From Elymus sibiricus (Eukaryota > Streptophyta > Magnoliopsida > Poales > Poaceae), in the NCBI GenBank assembly GCA_039707655.1, contig CM077676.1:432613379-432677378 (forward strand): a stretch of 64,000 nucleotides of DNA. Direction: 5' to 3'. This document shows positions 32,343 through 44,585 of the stretch, piece by piece. Numbering within the stretch: the stretch's first letter is position 1; the number at the start of each line of letters is the position of its first letter. The notes beneath the pieces were generated by a model. The model had not been told where the DNA came from. It did no database searches and saw only the letters and a list, made by a program, of their open reading frames with translations. Made by a program: the position numbers and the translations under genes.

Positions 32343-35066
32343 CTAGTTCACGTTTGAAGCATCAATGATGTTCAACTCACTTCTCAAGTGACAAAATACT
32401 TTCTCATCAAGGGGTTTGGTAAAGATGTCCGCCAATTGTTTGTCGATACGAACATGTTTAAGGTCAATGTCTACTTTCTCAACATGATCTCGAATAAAAT
32501 GGTGACGAACCTCAATATGCTTAGTTCGAGAATGTTGTACGGGATTGTGTGCAATCTTAATAGCATTCGCATTGTCACATAGTAATGGTACATGTCTCAC
32601 ATGCACACCATAATCTTTAAGAGTTTGTCTCATCCATAGTAATTGAGCACAACATGATACCGCGGCTATGTATTCCGCTTCGGCAGTAGATAGAGATACC
32701 GAGTTTTGTTTCTTGGAGGACCAAGACACAAGAGATCTACCAAGAAATTGACATGTACCCGAAGTGGATTTTCTGTCAACCTTGTCTCCGGCATAGTCCG
32801 AATCGGAATAGCCAACAAGATTGAAAGAAGATCCTTTGGGATACCATATGCCAAAGTTTGGTGTATGTAACAAGTATCTCACAATTCTTTTCACCGCCTT
32901 AAGGTGACACTCTTTTGGTGCCGCTTGGTATCGTGCACACATGCACACACTTAGCATAATGTCGGGACGGGAGGCACATAGATATAGCAATGAACCAATC
33001 ATAGATCGATATACCTTTTGATCAACCGGTTTGCCATCCTTGGTCAAGTCAAGATGTCCACTCGTGGGCATGGGAGTTTTCATACCTTTACTCTCTTGCA
33101 TGTTGAACTTCTTGAATAAGTCCTTGGTATACTTTGTTTGAGAAACAAAGGTACCCTCCTTAGTTTGCTTGATTTGCAAGCCAAGAAAGAATTTGAGTTC
33201 ACACATCATAGACATCTCAAACTTTTCCGACATCAACCTTCCAAACTTTTCACTAAAAGAGGGGTTAGTAGATCCAAAGATAATATCATCAACATAAATT
33301 TGGCATACAAATAATTCTCCGTTAACCCTCTTAGTGAACAAAGTTGAATCAATCTTCCCAATTTCAAAACCTTTTTCAAGAAGAAACTTTGTCAAGCATT
33401 TGTACCAAGCTCTAGGGGCTTGTTTAAGACCATAAAGAGCTTTACGAAGTTTGTACACATGATTAGGTTTCTTGGGATTCTCAAAGCCAGGAGGTTGTTT
33501 AACATACACTTCCTCCTCAATTTCACCATTTAAGAAAACACTTTTAATATCCATTTGGTAAAGAGTGATATCACGGTGATTGGCATAAGCGAGTAAAATG
33601 CGAATGGACTCAAGTCTTGCAACGGGGGCATAGGTCTCACCATAGTCCATACCTTCGACTTGTGTGTACCCTTGTGCTACGAGACGAGCCTTGTTGCGTA
33701 CAACTTGTCCATATTCATCTTGCTTATTCCGAAATATCCATTTGGTTCCAATGATGTTTTGCTCTTCTTTAGGCTTCTCGACCAATGTCCAAACTTGGTT
33801 CCTCTCAAAGTTGTGTAGCTCTTCGTGCATTGCATTCACCCAATCGGGGTCTTTGAGAGCATCTTCCACCTTCAAAGGTTCAACACTAGAGATAAATGAG
33901 TAATGCTCACAAAAGTTAGCTAAACGAGTTTTAGAGCGAGTGATTCTCCCGGTTTGGATATCTCCAAGTATTTGTTTGACGGGATGATCCTTGTCGATTC
34001 TTGCTCTAACTCGAGGTAGCTTTTTCTTGGGTTGTGGTGAGGCTTCCTCATCATCATCATCATCATCTTCTTCTTCGTTGATGTTGTTGTTGTTTGCTTG
34101 TGGAGGTGGAGAAGGAGGTCGAGGTGGATCATCTTGTTGCACTTCCTCATTTCCATCGTCTTGACGTGTTCCACTTGTGGATGCCTCTATATCAACTTGT
34201 CGTTCACCTTGATGTGAAGTTGGGGCTTCCACTTGAATGGACGAGGTACTCTCCTTTACTTCCACGGGGCGAATCTTGCCAATGGGCAAGTCTTGGATTG
34301 CTTTCGATGGTTCTTGATCTCCTACATCAAGTGGCAATTGCTCGACTTGCGAGCCGTTAGTCTCATCAAACTTCACATCTACCGTCTCTTCAACTTTTCG
34401 AGTGAAGTTGTTGTAGACACGGTAAGTGTGAGAGTTCGATCCATAACCAAGTAGGAAACCTTCATGTGATTTAGGAGCAAATTTTGAACGACGATGCTTA
34501 TCAAGAATGTAACATTTTAAGCCAAATACTCGAAAGTATCCAACTTGTGGTTTGTTACCGGTGAGCAGTTCATACGCCGTTTTACCAAGAAGCTTGTGAA
34601 GGTAGAGTCGATTTGTTGCATCACAAACTGTTTCAACCGCTTCCGCCCAAAAATGTCTTGGCGTCTTGTATTCATCAAGCATTGTCCTTGCCATCTCAAT
34701 AAGTGTCCGGTTCTTCCTCTCAACAACTCCATTTTGTTGAGGTGTGTACGTAGCCAAGAACTCATGTGAAATACCCTCCTCATCAATAAAGGTGTCCACA
34801 TTTGCGTTCTTGAACTCCGTTCCGTTGTCACTCCGAACCTTCTTGATCTTCACTTCAAATTGATTTTGAGCCTTTCTTGCGAAGTTCTTGAAGATCTTTT
34901 GTACCTGCGATTTGTCATCGAGAAAGAACACCCACGTAAATCTGGAAAAATCATCAACAATGACCAAACCGAAAGAGTTACCACCAAGACTCTTATAGGA
35001 GTTGGGACCAAAGAGATCCATATGAAGTAGCTCGAGTGGTCTCCTCGTGGTCATAATGTTCTTCAC
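32343..35066 (-). pseudogene. Sirevirus integrase, reverse transcriptase and RNase H
   Basis: A 907-residue open stretch in Copia order. The integrase core has D17 (LLHMDLFGP), D80 (VRSDNGTEF) and E116 (NGVVERKNR), a full D,D-35-E. A low-complexity linker with runs of D/E and KKK follows. The RT includes [38 protein letters not shown] and the active site YVDDIIFGS. The RNase H has [13 protein letters not shown] and [21 protein letters not shown]. All catalytic motifs are present. It is called a pseudogene because three in-frame TGA codons upstream (36213-36215, 35511-35513, 35115-35117) cut it off from gag and from its start. There is no frameshift over the whole 1,309-codon frame. Confidence 0.9.
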
Positions 35067-35114
35067 GGGATGGCTTCCTCCAACTTGTTTTCCTGCTTGG
35101 CAAGCACTACAAAG

Positions 35115-35510
35115 TCAATCTTTGTCAAATATAATATCTTTTACTCCAAGAATGTGATCTCCTTTAACAAGTTTATCAAGGTTACGCATACCAACATGTC
35201 CAAGTCTTCTATGCCATAACCAACCTTTAGAAGATTTAGCAATTAAACAAGTACGAGGTTGAGCTCTCTTAGTGAAATCAACAATGTATAGATCACCTCT
35301 ACGAATGCCGGTAAAGACCATATTATGATTATCTTGGCGAAACACTTGGCAATCTACTTTGGTAAATAGAACATTAAAACCAAAATCGGCTAGTCTAGAT
35401 ACGGAAAGAAGATTGTAACCAAGAGATTCAACAAGCATAATATTTTGTATGGAGCTATCATTGGATATGGCCACCTTACCAAGGCCAAGTACTTTACCCT
35501 TGGAGTTGTC
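35115..35510 (-). pseudogene. Sirevirus GAG-pre-integrase segment
   Basis: This is the middle piece of the same frame, bounded by TGA codons at both ends. It contains the protease C-terminal part (LVESLGYNLLSVSRLADFG) and the pre-integrase zinc-binding segment (WLWHRRLGHVGMRNLDKL), normally followed by the paired cysteines, which lie just beyond the stop at 35115-35117. The residues otherwise look normal. Confidence 0.85.
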
Positions 35511-36269
35511 TCAAAAAATCACATACTTGCGTGAACCATCATTTTTAGTAAGCTCACGAAACATGTCTCTATCTCCGGTCATGTGATCGGTACATCCACT
35601 ATCAAGAATCCACTCTTTTCCTCCGGCCATGTAATCTCGAAGATTTGCCATAAGACAGAGATTCCTCATGGTCTTCTCGAATTCAATATCAAATTCTTCA
35701 CCCTCATCATAGTAGCCATGCTCAACATCCTCATCATCATGCGTGTGATCATTACCTAGGGCAATAGATTCATTAGTTTCATGATCATGACAATGTTCAA
35801 GTTTATGAATTCTAATGGCTTCCATGATGATGTTACTAATCGTTCTAACATCTCCTTTGGCACGCATAAGATCACGAAGCTCAAACATGCAATCATCAAA
35901 CTTAGGATCATTAGGACTCATCTTGTGAAAAGCAACAGCCTTATGAAGAATCTTATCAAGACTCTTTAAAGAATAATCTGGATATCGCTTTTCTAAGTCA
36001 TGCCATAGAGTATAAGCACATTCAAAATTTTGCATACAGCCAAGCACAACTTTAGGTAATCCTCTAATGATAAGATTGATGGTTCTAAGATTACGAAACA
36101 TATCAATTTCCTCTTCATGAGTAGGATGCAAGGGATCAATAGGGGGCACATAAGGATTATGAATAAACTTGCTCAAGTTAAATTCATCAAAGATATCAAG
36201 CATTTCATCCTTTCAAAAGTTGTAATACTCCCCATTGAGAATAGGCACTCTACGTCTAAGACTCCCCAT
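35511..36269 (-). pseudogene. Sirevirus gag (shortened) and protease start
   Basis: The frame begins at ATG 36267-36269, right after the PBS, and has a TGA at codon 19. The Gag core is recognisable (LRTINLIIRGLPKVVLGCMQ, LWHDLEKRYPD). The normal C-terminal half of Sirevirus Gag, including the CCHC zinc knuckle, is absent. Instead the Gag core runs through an acidic stretch directly into the protease motif EWILDSGCTDHMTG (aspartate in DSG). This points to an in-frame internal deletion, which would prevent RNA packaging by its own Gag. It ends at TGA 35511-35513. Confidence 0.82.
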
Positions 36270-36325
36270 CGTAGACACATCCATCTCCCTCCAATGGTGA
36301 TGAAACCAAGGCAATGGAGACCAAG

Positions 36326-36337
36326 GCTCTGATACCA
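36326..36337 (-). other. Primer-binding site (initiator Met-tRNA)
   Basis: TGGTATCAGAGC on the minus strand, two bases from the 5' LTR at 36340. This is the canonical plant Copia PBS. Confidence 0.93.
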
Positions 36338-36598
36338 ATTGTGGGATCGAGGAGATAGGTCTAGAGGGGGGTGAATAGACCCTTAACCAGCCAAATTAGC
36401 AGTTTTTAATTTCTCTTGAAACTTAGGCAGATTTTGGCACAAGTTAAGATCACTCCAATACTTTCTACACATGCATATCTAGAGATTAAGCAGCGGAAAT
36501 AGTAAAGCATGCAAGATTACGGAAAGTAAAGGGGTAGAGTATGGAAGATCAAACGCAATGAAGACACGGTGATTTTTGGCGTGGTTCCGATAGGTGGT

Positions 36599-37079
36599 TG
36601 ATGGTGTCCTGGACTAGGGGGTACTCACCACGTCGTCTCCCGACCAGTGGGTCGGGCCGAGGACCCCCATGGCGGTTCACTATTGGGCCACTTCGGGCAG
36701 CCCATGACATATACGAGGAAGGTTCCACAAGACTTGGTGATCAAGACAAGGACTCCTCTCCACCGACATAGCCGACTAGGACTCTTGTTATCCTAGGCCT
36801 CCGGTACATTATATAAGCCGAGGCTAGGCTAGCCGATAGATCATTATGATATTCATCATCACCCCTAGGGTTTAGGCCACAACTTACGATCTCGAGGTAG
36901 ATCAGGCTTGTACTCGATACATCTCCATCAATATAAACAAGAGCAGGAAGTAGGGTTTTACCTCCATCAAGAGGGCCCGAACCTGGGTAAACATCGTCTC
37001 CATTGTCTCTGTTACCATCGATCCGAGATCCACAGCTCGGGACCCCCTACCCCGAGGTCTGCCGATTTTTACACCGACA
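36599..37079 (+). repeat. 5' LTR of the LARD-like element
   Basis: 481 bp, TGATGGTGTCCTGGAC...ACACCGACA. A TATATAA box lies at 36810-36816 in both copies' equivalent position. Confidence 0.93.
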
Positions 37080-38294
37080 CTGGTGCTTTCATTGAGAGTT
37101 CCGCTGTGTGATCGCCGCGGTTCGATGGGAATTCAGATCGGCTCCGACACGATCTACACGTCGGGACCGAGCCTCATCGTCGACGACGGCATCTTTGTTG
37201 CCGGCTCGACTAGCAACCTCGGCTGGACCGAGGACAGCGCTACATGTCGGATCATCAAGATCGGACTGGTGCCCTCATCAACTTCAACCCCGATCTCTAT
37301 CAAGATCATGGGGAAATCGTCCGTGGTGCTCGGGGGCTCAACGTCAACATTGCCCTCGCGCGATCATGCAGTTTTTTCTACACAGCGAATTCGTGTTCGC
37401 CATCCCCGTCTCCTCGAGCGTCGCTTTGACAATTGCTTCGGTGGAATTGCACGGAATTGAGTCTAGAACAACCCTGTAAAATTTCATCGTATTCCGATGG
37501 AGGAATCTCCGGCGATCTACGATATACCGGAGCCCTGTCAAATCTGGACGTGAATCTGGACGAGTTTAGGGCGAGGAGTCCAGCGTCCAGCTCAGACATC
37601 CTTTGGAAGATCCAACCGTTGATCGGCTGCGGAATTCCTATATCTACCATCTCTCAAAATTTCAGCTCGATCCAACGTTTCAAACTCCGGGACGAGTCCG
37701 AGGAGTGCATCAATTTTCGGATCTGTGTCCTACGCGAAAACGAATCCGGCCCGAATTCACCTTTCTTCATGAATGGGACATTGGACATCCTTTTTGAGGG
37801 AATCTTTTCTAGGGTATTGTGTGTTGTTCTCAAACACGTGCCCACAAATTTTGAGTCTTTTCCGAGGCGATCTTCACCGTCGTGCCGATGTCAAATCGGC
37901 CCGACCATGTTGCTCCACGGCTGCCGACCTGCGATAGCATCAACTGCGTCGTCGCTTCGTCGAGCCGAGGTCAACCTCATCAGGATCATCACCCCGGCGA
38001 GCCGACCAAGAGTTCGGTATCACGGCTAAATCATCACCAACATCGTCGCCCCACGGATTGCACGGGTCGGGCGCGCCGGCATCTCCGCGTGGTCACTTCA
38101 TCGAGCCGGCTTTGACCGCGTCAGAAGTTACGATCTGCGTCGGCATGGCCGCGCCGTTGCTTCTTCAAACCGATGTCCACCACGTTGACCTGCTTTGACA
38201 CCTCGGCTGGCATGGGGGTTGCAACGTCATGTTACCGACCTGCTCCGTCAACTCGGCTGGACCGGGGGCTTCACCATCTCTTCATCAACCTATT

Positions 38295-38500
38295 CGGACG
38301 ACTTCGGCGTCACCAGCCGACCAGTTTCGTCATCTCGGCTGGATCGGGGACTTCGACGTCACCAGCCGACCAGCTTCGTCATCTCGGCTGGATCGGGGAC
38401 TTCGGCGTCACCAGCCGACCAGCTTCGTCATCTCGGCTGGATCGGGGACTTTGGCATCGCCAGTCGACCAGTTTCGTCATCTCGGCTGGATCGGGGGCTT
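38295..38500 (+). repeat. 49 bp tandem repeat array
   Basis: GGATCGGGGACTTCGGCGTC, followed by ACCAGCCGACCAGCTTCGTC and ATCTCGGCT, repeats with a period of exactly 49 bp (GGATCGG at 38341, 38390, 38439 and 38488). More diverged units lie on both sides, including a GGACCGGGGGCTTC variant. The array is open in all three frames because 49 is not a multiple of three and stops are rare, so the long frames here are not evidence of a gene. Confidence 0.88.
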
Positions 38501-38799
38501 CGCCTCAACATATCGGCAGTGTTGTACTACCACTTCATCAAGCCGAGCTCTTCGCTCGGACACCTCGGCCGGACCGGGGGCTTTGCCATCGCTTCATTGA
38601 CCTACTCCGGCGTCACCCTGCCGACCTACTCTGCCTCCTCGGCTGGACCCGGGGCTTCGTCTCGGCACATCGGCAGTTTTGTGCTGCCACTTCATTAGCC
38701 GAGCTCTTCGCTCGGCCACCCCAGGACCGGCTTGGGGGCTGGGATCTCGACCCGTTGCAAGCCCGGACTACGTCATCAACGCCGAGCACATTAACCAGC

Positions 38800-41700
38800 T
38801 AAGTCGCTTTCATGCTTAACTTTTTTCAATTTTCAATTTTTGTTTGGTTCATCCAAGCGTTATACTTTTGTGTTAAAAAGACAAGTTATTAGTTAAACAC
38901 TTAGTTTGTTAAAAGCACTCCCTTTACCCATGTTAACTGGGGGCTCTTCAATTTATACGAGCCATTTTATAATAAGTGTTTTCTTCTAAGTCGTTGCAAA
39001 GTCTTTTTCTATCACTCCTTTCTCGACACGAGTGTGTGGTCAATAGCCGGATAGCCTGGTTTCTCTCTAAAGCCGCTCGAGTTTGGTTCGCTAAGCTGGC
39101 CTGAGAAGCACTCCGCCTTCGGGAATAGGAGGTTGAAGCCAAAGGCTGACCCGCTTGAAGTCTTGAGATCGGATGTGTCATGTTAACGCACGACGGAAGG
39201 ACAACTAATTTTAAGCTCACTTTTCGGATTGGCACCAAAAAACTTGATTTAGTTCGGACGTCAAGTTTTTACATAAGTTTTTTGGCTTTTCGAGCTTATG
39301 ACACTTTTAAGCTATTTGTATGTTTTTCTTTCAAGAGGCGGGACATCCTCATGACCGAGGTGCCCTGCGTAATAATTCAGCTCGGGAGATCTTTTTCGAC
39401 CCGCAGCTCGGCATCTTTCCTGTCGACCTATACCTCGGCGTTGGCGAAACGCACATGACATCTGGACTAGTTCCCGAGGAGATTCGATCCTCAGGTTGGT
39501 CGGCCGCACCCAACCTGAGTCTCGGGGGCTACTGTATGTCTCCAGCATAACTCTCGCAGTACGACACCGGACGCCTTTAACGCGTCGGCAATATTAACGG
39601 GGGGCTGCGACTAGAGCCGAACCCACCAAAAGCCAAGGTACTCCGAGGAGTCCTCGGCAAAACGTTCTCGGATATTGCTTTATATGCATCAGTTTCGAAT
39701 TGTGTCTTCGGTCAATAGTTGGGTTGCCCGGCTCCTGTGCTTACTCCTTACGTTCCCGATTGTTCGGCTAAGGGTAAAGGGAGAACCACTGTGATTGTAC
39801 TTCCGGTTTAACTGGTCAAGTGCCTCAGTGGAGAAAGCCAAAAACTGACTGTCACAATAAGCGTAAACTGGTCAGCGATCCGATGACTGTGTTAAACTAC
39901 AGATCGATAGATATTACCCCGTGTTAAGCAGTGGGCCTTTCATAAAATTGGCCGAAGTGTTATTGGCTTGACCTCGGCTGACGCCGAACACTAACCGGGG
40001 GCTAGTAACTGGCCTCCCAACTTTAAGCTCCTATGACTAAGTGAAAGTTATAAAGCCTGCATATCTGATTGCCTTGTTTCCGCTAACACAAACCGCCTCC
40101 GGGCACCGAGACGTCGGCTAAGGGTTGTCTTGTTATTGCGGAAACACCCTGCGTAGTATCTACAAAGGGGTGGAAGCCGACGATGGGCCACTTTCAGATT
40201 ATAAACAGTCGCAACGGAGTCAAAATAACATATAGTATAAAGCTGCAAATACAGCTTAAAGGCTGACAATCACAACATGTGCCGAGGGCTCCTTGAGGCA
40301 CCTCGGCGCGGTTACATCAGGACTCCTAGAGAGCCCAACATATCATTAGCGTTTGTATTCAATGTACAAAAGCTGTCTTCCGTAATTATCATTATAAAGC
40401 CATAAATATGCATCAATTTGACTTAAGATTTTGGCCAAGCTGGGTTGCCTTGCTCCTGTGCTTACCCCCTACGTTCCCGATTGTTCGGCTAGGGGGTAAA
40501 GGGAGCACCTCTGTGATTGTTACTATCGGGTCATCCGAGTTAGTACCTCAGACTGGGTGAAGCCGAAAGCTAGGCATCTTAAGAATACAATTGGTCGGCA
40601 ACGACGGAAGTGAAAATTTAGGTTCATTAAAGACCACAGAGTTCGAGAAGTTTCCCTAAACTAAATCCTCAATATTTTTCTCCCACATTGATCGGAGTTG
40701 AGGTTTTCACGATCATGGTCAACATGATAGCCTGAGAAAAGGAACTTATAAAGGAACTATTTTTCTTGGAAGATGTTTCTTACGCTTAAACGTAATATAA
40801 CATAAGCTCTGTTCCACTTTGTTTGTAGAACCAAATAGCCGGATTGCCTTGTTATCCGAAGAGTCTGGTTCGCCTCGGCGGACCAGGAGTAGGAAACACT
40901 CCTCGGCCAATGGTCGAGGAGGGAGAAGCCGAAGGCTGGTTAACAAAGTTTGTAGAATAGAGGCATTTGTAATGATGTAAAGTACTTGGATACATAGAAT
41001 CATTACACATAAATTGTGATTAAAGTCAATTTACTCTGGATATCGATCCTTAAGTCGGCCACCCGTGCCCAAATTAAGGCTCGGGGGCTACTGGGCTTCA
41101 CGCTTCTCAATTAAAAACCATTGACGGGGTACATCGATCCCCTGATCTGGTGTTGCCACCCGACCAGTGGCTCGGGGACTACTGCATTGCTGATTCAATG
41201 CAGGAAAATTCAAAGTGCAAAACAGTTTCCGAGGAGATTACGATCCTCGGGTTGGTCGGCCGCACCCAACCCGAGTCTCGAGGACTATGCACACCGTGTT
41301 TCTGTTCCTAAGTATGCTGCCGAGCTAGGAGTTGATCCTCAGGCCGATTTCGTGAATCGACCTGAGTCTCAGGGGTTACTGGGATCAGCGGTTTTATGAT
41401 TTTCTTCAGGTGCATCTCGGATTTTTGGCCGACACACACCTTGAGGGCTACTGGCTATACATCTCGACAGAGAATAAATTGCGCCAATTGGAAATAAATT
41501 CCACAAAAAATCAGCTCATGGCCGAGGTGGCGCACCACCTCCAAAGCAGTCCGGCGTAAAGCTCGGATGCAAGTGGCTGGCTCAATAGAAGGCATTTTTT
41601 GCATTAAGCTCGGCTGAATTCCTTCAACTTTTTCAAGACCGAGGTAATCTATGACACCTCGGATGCCGATCGGCGTTAGAGCTCGGCTACAAAAAGACAC

Positions 41701-41991
41701 CTCGGATGCAGTCCGGCGTTCGAGCTCGGTTGCAAGAGGACACCGCTGCACGGGGAAAAACTTTGAACCCGAGGTGCGGCGTAAAAATAACAAGGCATTG
41801 ATAAAGGTCGAAAACTTAAAGGGCTCCTCGGATGCCCGACGTATGAACTCTTCGGATTCAGCTCGGCGATCCTCAAGATCGAAGATGGGAAGATTTGTTG
41901 AACCAGCTTTCAAGACTGACGGCCGAAGATGAAGAACAGCTCGGAAGAACCGAGGAGCATCCCCAACTTGAAGACCGGTTCAGGGGGCTAG
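38800..41991 (+). other. Internal region of the LARD-like element, no genes
   Basis: Contains repeated modules: a CCGATTGTTCGGCTAAGGG-type block followed by GTAAAGGGAG and TGTGATTGT occurs near 39757 and 40474. TCGGTTGGTCGGCCGCACCC-like phrases with GAGTCTCG occur near 39490 and 41250. No protein-coding domain was recognised on either strand. Confidence 0.7.
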
Positions 41992-42472
41992 TGACGGTGT
42001 CCTGGACTAGGGGGTACTCACCACGTCGTCTCCCGGCCAGTGGGTCGGGCCGAGGACCCCCATGGCGGTTCACTATTGGGCCACTTCGGGCAGCCCATGA
42101 CATATACGAGGAAGGTTCCACAAGACTTGGTGATCAAGACAAGGACTCCTCTCCACCGACATAACCGACTAGGACTCTTGTTATCCTAGGCCTCCGGTAC
42201 ATTATATAAGCCGAGGCTAGGCTAGTCGATAGATCATTATGATATTCATCCTCACCCCTAGGGTTTAGGCCACAACTTACGATCTCGAGGTAGATCAGGC
42301 TTGTACTCGATACATCTCCATCAATATAAACAAGAGCAGGACGTAGGGTTTTACCTCCATCAAGAGGGCCCGAACGTGGGTAAACATCGTCTCCATTGTC
42401 TCTGTTACCATCGATCCGAGATCCACAGCTCGGGACCCCCTACCCCGAGGTCTGCCGGTTTTTACACCGACA
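41992..42472 (+). repeat. 3' LTR of the LARD-like element
   Basis: 481 bp partner of 36599-37079, beginning TGACGGTGTCC and ending ACACCGACA, followed by GTGGT. Confidence 0.93.
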
Positions 42473-43816
42473 GTGGTGCTATCGTACGTCCACGTTGATG
42501 GAGACTTCAACCCACGAAGGGTAACGGCTGCGCGAGTCCACGGAGGGCTCCACCCACGAAGGGTCCACGAAGAAGCAACCTTGTCTATTCCACCATGGCT
42601 TACGTCCACGAAGGACCAGCCTCACTCGGGGTAGATCTTCACGAAGTAGGCGATCTCCTTGCCCTTACAAACTCTTGGTTCAACTCCACATCATGTCGGA
42701 GGCTCCCAAGTGACACCTAACCAATCTAGGAGACACCACTCTCCAAAAGGTAATAGATGGTGTGTTGTTGATGAACTCCTTGCTCTTGTGCTTCAAATGA
42801 TAGTCTTCCTAGCACTCAGACAACTCCTCATAGATTTGACTATGGTGGAAGAGGGATTTGAGTGGAAAGCAACTTGGGAAAGGCTAGAAATCAAGGTTCA
42901 AATGGTAGGAATGGAATATCTTGATCTCAACACATGAGTAGGTGGTTCTCTCTCAGAAAATGTATGGTGGAAGTGTAGGCACGTTCTGATGGCTCTCCTT
43001 GCAGAGAAGGAGGTGGTGGAGGGGTATATATAGCCTCCACACAAAATCCAACCGTTACACACTTTTGACCCAACTCGGTGGCACCGATTCAGAAGACTCG
43101 GTGGCACCGAACTGTGTAAAAGATATGAACGTTAGGCATTTCGGTGGGACCGATACGGACAACTCGGATGGACCGAAGTGCAATGGCTTAGGGCAAACCT
43201 CATCTCGGTGGCACCGATTGCATCAACTCGGTTGGACCGAAGTGAAGCAATAAGGCAACAGAGACTTGGCAAGCCATCTCGGTGAGACCGATTTGCATAA
43301 CTCGGTGAGACCGAAGTGAATGCAAACGATTATAGAGAGTTGGCAAGGCCATCTCGGTGGGACCGAGATCCATTTCGGTGGATCCGATTTGTTAGGGTTT
43401 TGGCAGTGGCTAAGGTCTAGATGAACTCGGTGGGGCCGGATAGAGAATTTCGGTGGGGCCGAGTTGGAATGTTGGTTTAGGACAAATTTGGAATTGAGAG
43501 AGTGGTTGAGGGTTTAGGAGTACTGTCACTAAGCACTTGAGCAAAAAGATCATTAAGCAACACCTCTTCCCCTTTTAATAGTATTGGCTTTCCTATGGAC
43601 TCAATGTGATCTTGGATCACTAAACCAAAAATGTAGAGTCTTGATCTTTTGCCAATCCTTGTCCTTAGCATTTTGAAGGGGTTCCACATTCTCTCGTCCA
43701 TGCCACGCCATTGTTGAACTTGTCTGAAATTCACTAGATAAAAGCACTAGTCCAACAACATGTATGTTGGCATAAATTACCAAAACCACCAAGGGAGCAA
43801 ATGTGCTTTCAGTGAC

Positions 43817-44380
43817 GTTTGCATGTTATGGCGTTGGTGATGGGTTCGTCTTTAATTTGTATGCTGGGAAGGCGGCCCCGTTTGGTGGGTTACCTAGTCG
43901 GCTCTCCAGTGGACACCATGGTGGTGGTGGTGGCTTCAACTCTTGGTCGTGAGGGCGGCGAGCGGAGTACTGGCTTCAGCTCTTGCCTGCTCTCTTCTAG
44001 CGGAAGTGGCAGCGCCCATATCTGGTTTGGACGGGTTTTTCTTCGTCGCAGTGGTGACCTAGGTGTCTGATGGTGGTGCTGGTGAGTTCCCGAGTGAAAG
44101 CTTCGCGCTTTGACGCAGGCGACGACGCCGGCCGCGGGTGCCGCTATCCTCTTGAGGACTTTGTTGCGGATCTCTTCCATGTGCTAGAGCTCCGAGTGAA
44201 AATCCATGTCATCCTCTTGGAGGCATTGTCATGGAGATCAAGCCTCGTCCATCGGGCTGCGGCAATGCATTAGTCATTCTATGCTTCATATTGTATCTTT
44301 ACTCTTTAGATTTGCTTTGTAACAGAGTCTCCTCACTACCTTGTATTAGCAGGACGAGAGCCTGTTTCGAAAGAGAACAA
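43817..44380. other. GC-rich repeat-like sequence, right part
   Basis: Continuation of 28466-29035 after the Sirevirus insertion. G/T-rich in the first 400 bp, then AT-richer. A second, duplicated copy lies at 45669-46232. No recognised domain. Open frames on both strands are identical in the two copies only because the block was duplicated recently. Confidence 0.4.
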
Positions 44381-44585
44381 CTCAACCACAGAACCAGCCA
44401 ACCCCTTCATGTGAGAAAAGAGGACACATATGCGTACTTTTTTATTCCTTATATTATGGCTCCTATTTTTCCAGCCCTTTCACCATTTTCTCCTTGTTTT
44501 CCAAAAGAAAAGCGAACAACAAGTTCTTCTCTCTCGCGGTCAACAGTCAAACCCCCTTTGCCCCTCACGTTCATCTCTCTCGCGG
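44381..44585 (+). promoter_or_regulatory. Orphan copy of the distal reductase promoter
   Basis: Same sequence as 46233-46437, including the paired W-box cores, but the tandem duplication cuts it off just before the TATA box. It is followed by LTR sequence, not by a gene. Confidence 0.7.

Larger units (their letters stand above)
36599..42472 (+). mobile_element. Non-coding LTR retrotransposon (LARD-like) nested in the Sirevirus LTR
   Basis: Two 481 bp LTRs (36599-37079 and 41992-42472), flanked by an exact 5 bp duplication GTGGT (36594-36598 and 42473-42477), enclose 4.9 kb without gag or pol. A purine-rich CAGGGGGCTAG lies just before the 3' LTR and TGGTGCTTTCATTGAG follows the 5' LTR as a putative PBS. 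I count eight mismatches between the LTRs, so the insertion is recent. The interior contains tandem repeats and several diverged copies of an approximately 0.7 kb module with CTCGGGGGCTACTG phrases. It must have been mobilised by proteins from another element. Confidence 0.9.
29036..43811 (-). mobile_element. Complete Sirevirus-type Copia retrotransposon (Maximus-like), with nested insertion
   Basis: The LTRs are 29036-30628 (1593 bp) and 36340-43811, the latter also 1593 bp once the nested element and its extra target copy (36599-42477) are removed. The flanks carry an exact target duplication GTGAC (29031-29035 and 43812-43816). On the minus strand the order is 5' LTR, Met-tRNA PBS, gag-protease, integrase-RT-RNase H (the Copia order), a long non-coding region with several polypurine tracts, PPT, 3' LTR. 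Without the nested DNA the element is about 8.9 kb. Multiple polypurine tracts and clustered short palindromes are known Sirevirus traits. The few LTR differences indicate a recent insertion. Confidence 0.92.
36340..43811 (-). repeat. 5' LTR of the Sirevirus-type element, split by a nested element
   Basis: LTR sequence is 36340-36598 plus 42478-43811 (259 + 1334 = 1593 bp), the same length as the left LTR. The split point corresponds to GATAGGTGGT/GCTATCG, which is uninterrupted at 29286-29302. Confidence 0.92.

Noticed and set aside
37083..38029. Plus-strand frames just after the 5' LTR of the LARD-like element, considered as gag
   Set aside because: No Gag, zinc-knuckle or protease motif; the three overlapping frames have no conserved features.
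38173..38802. Three overlapping long plus-strand frames of 120-210 residues
   Set aside because: They arise from the 49 bp tandem repeat, which has no stops and so stays open in all three frames; no protein family.
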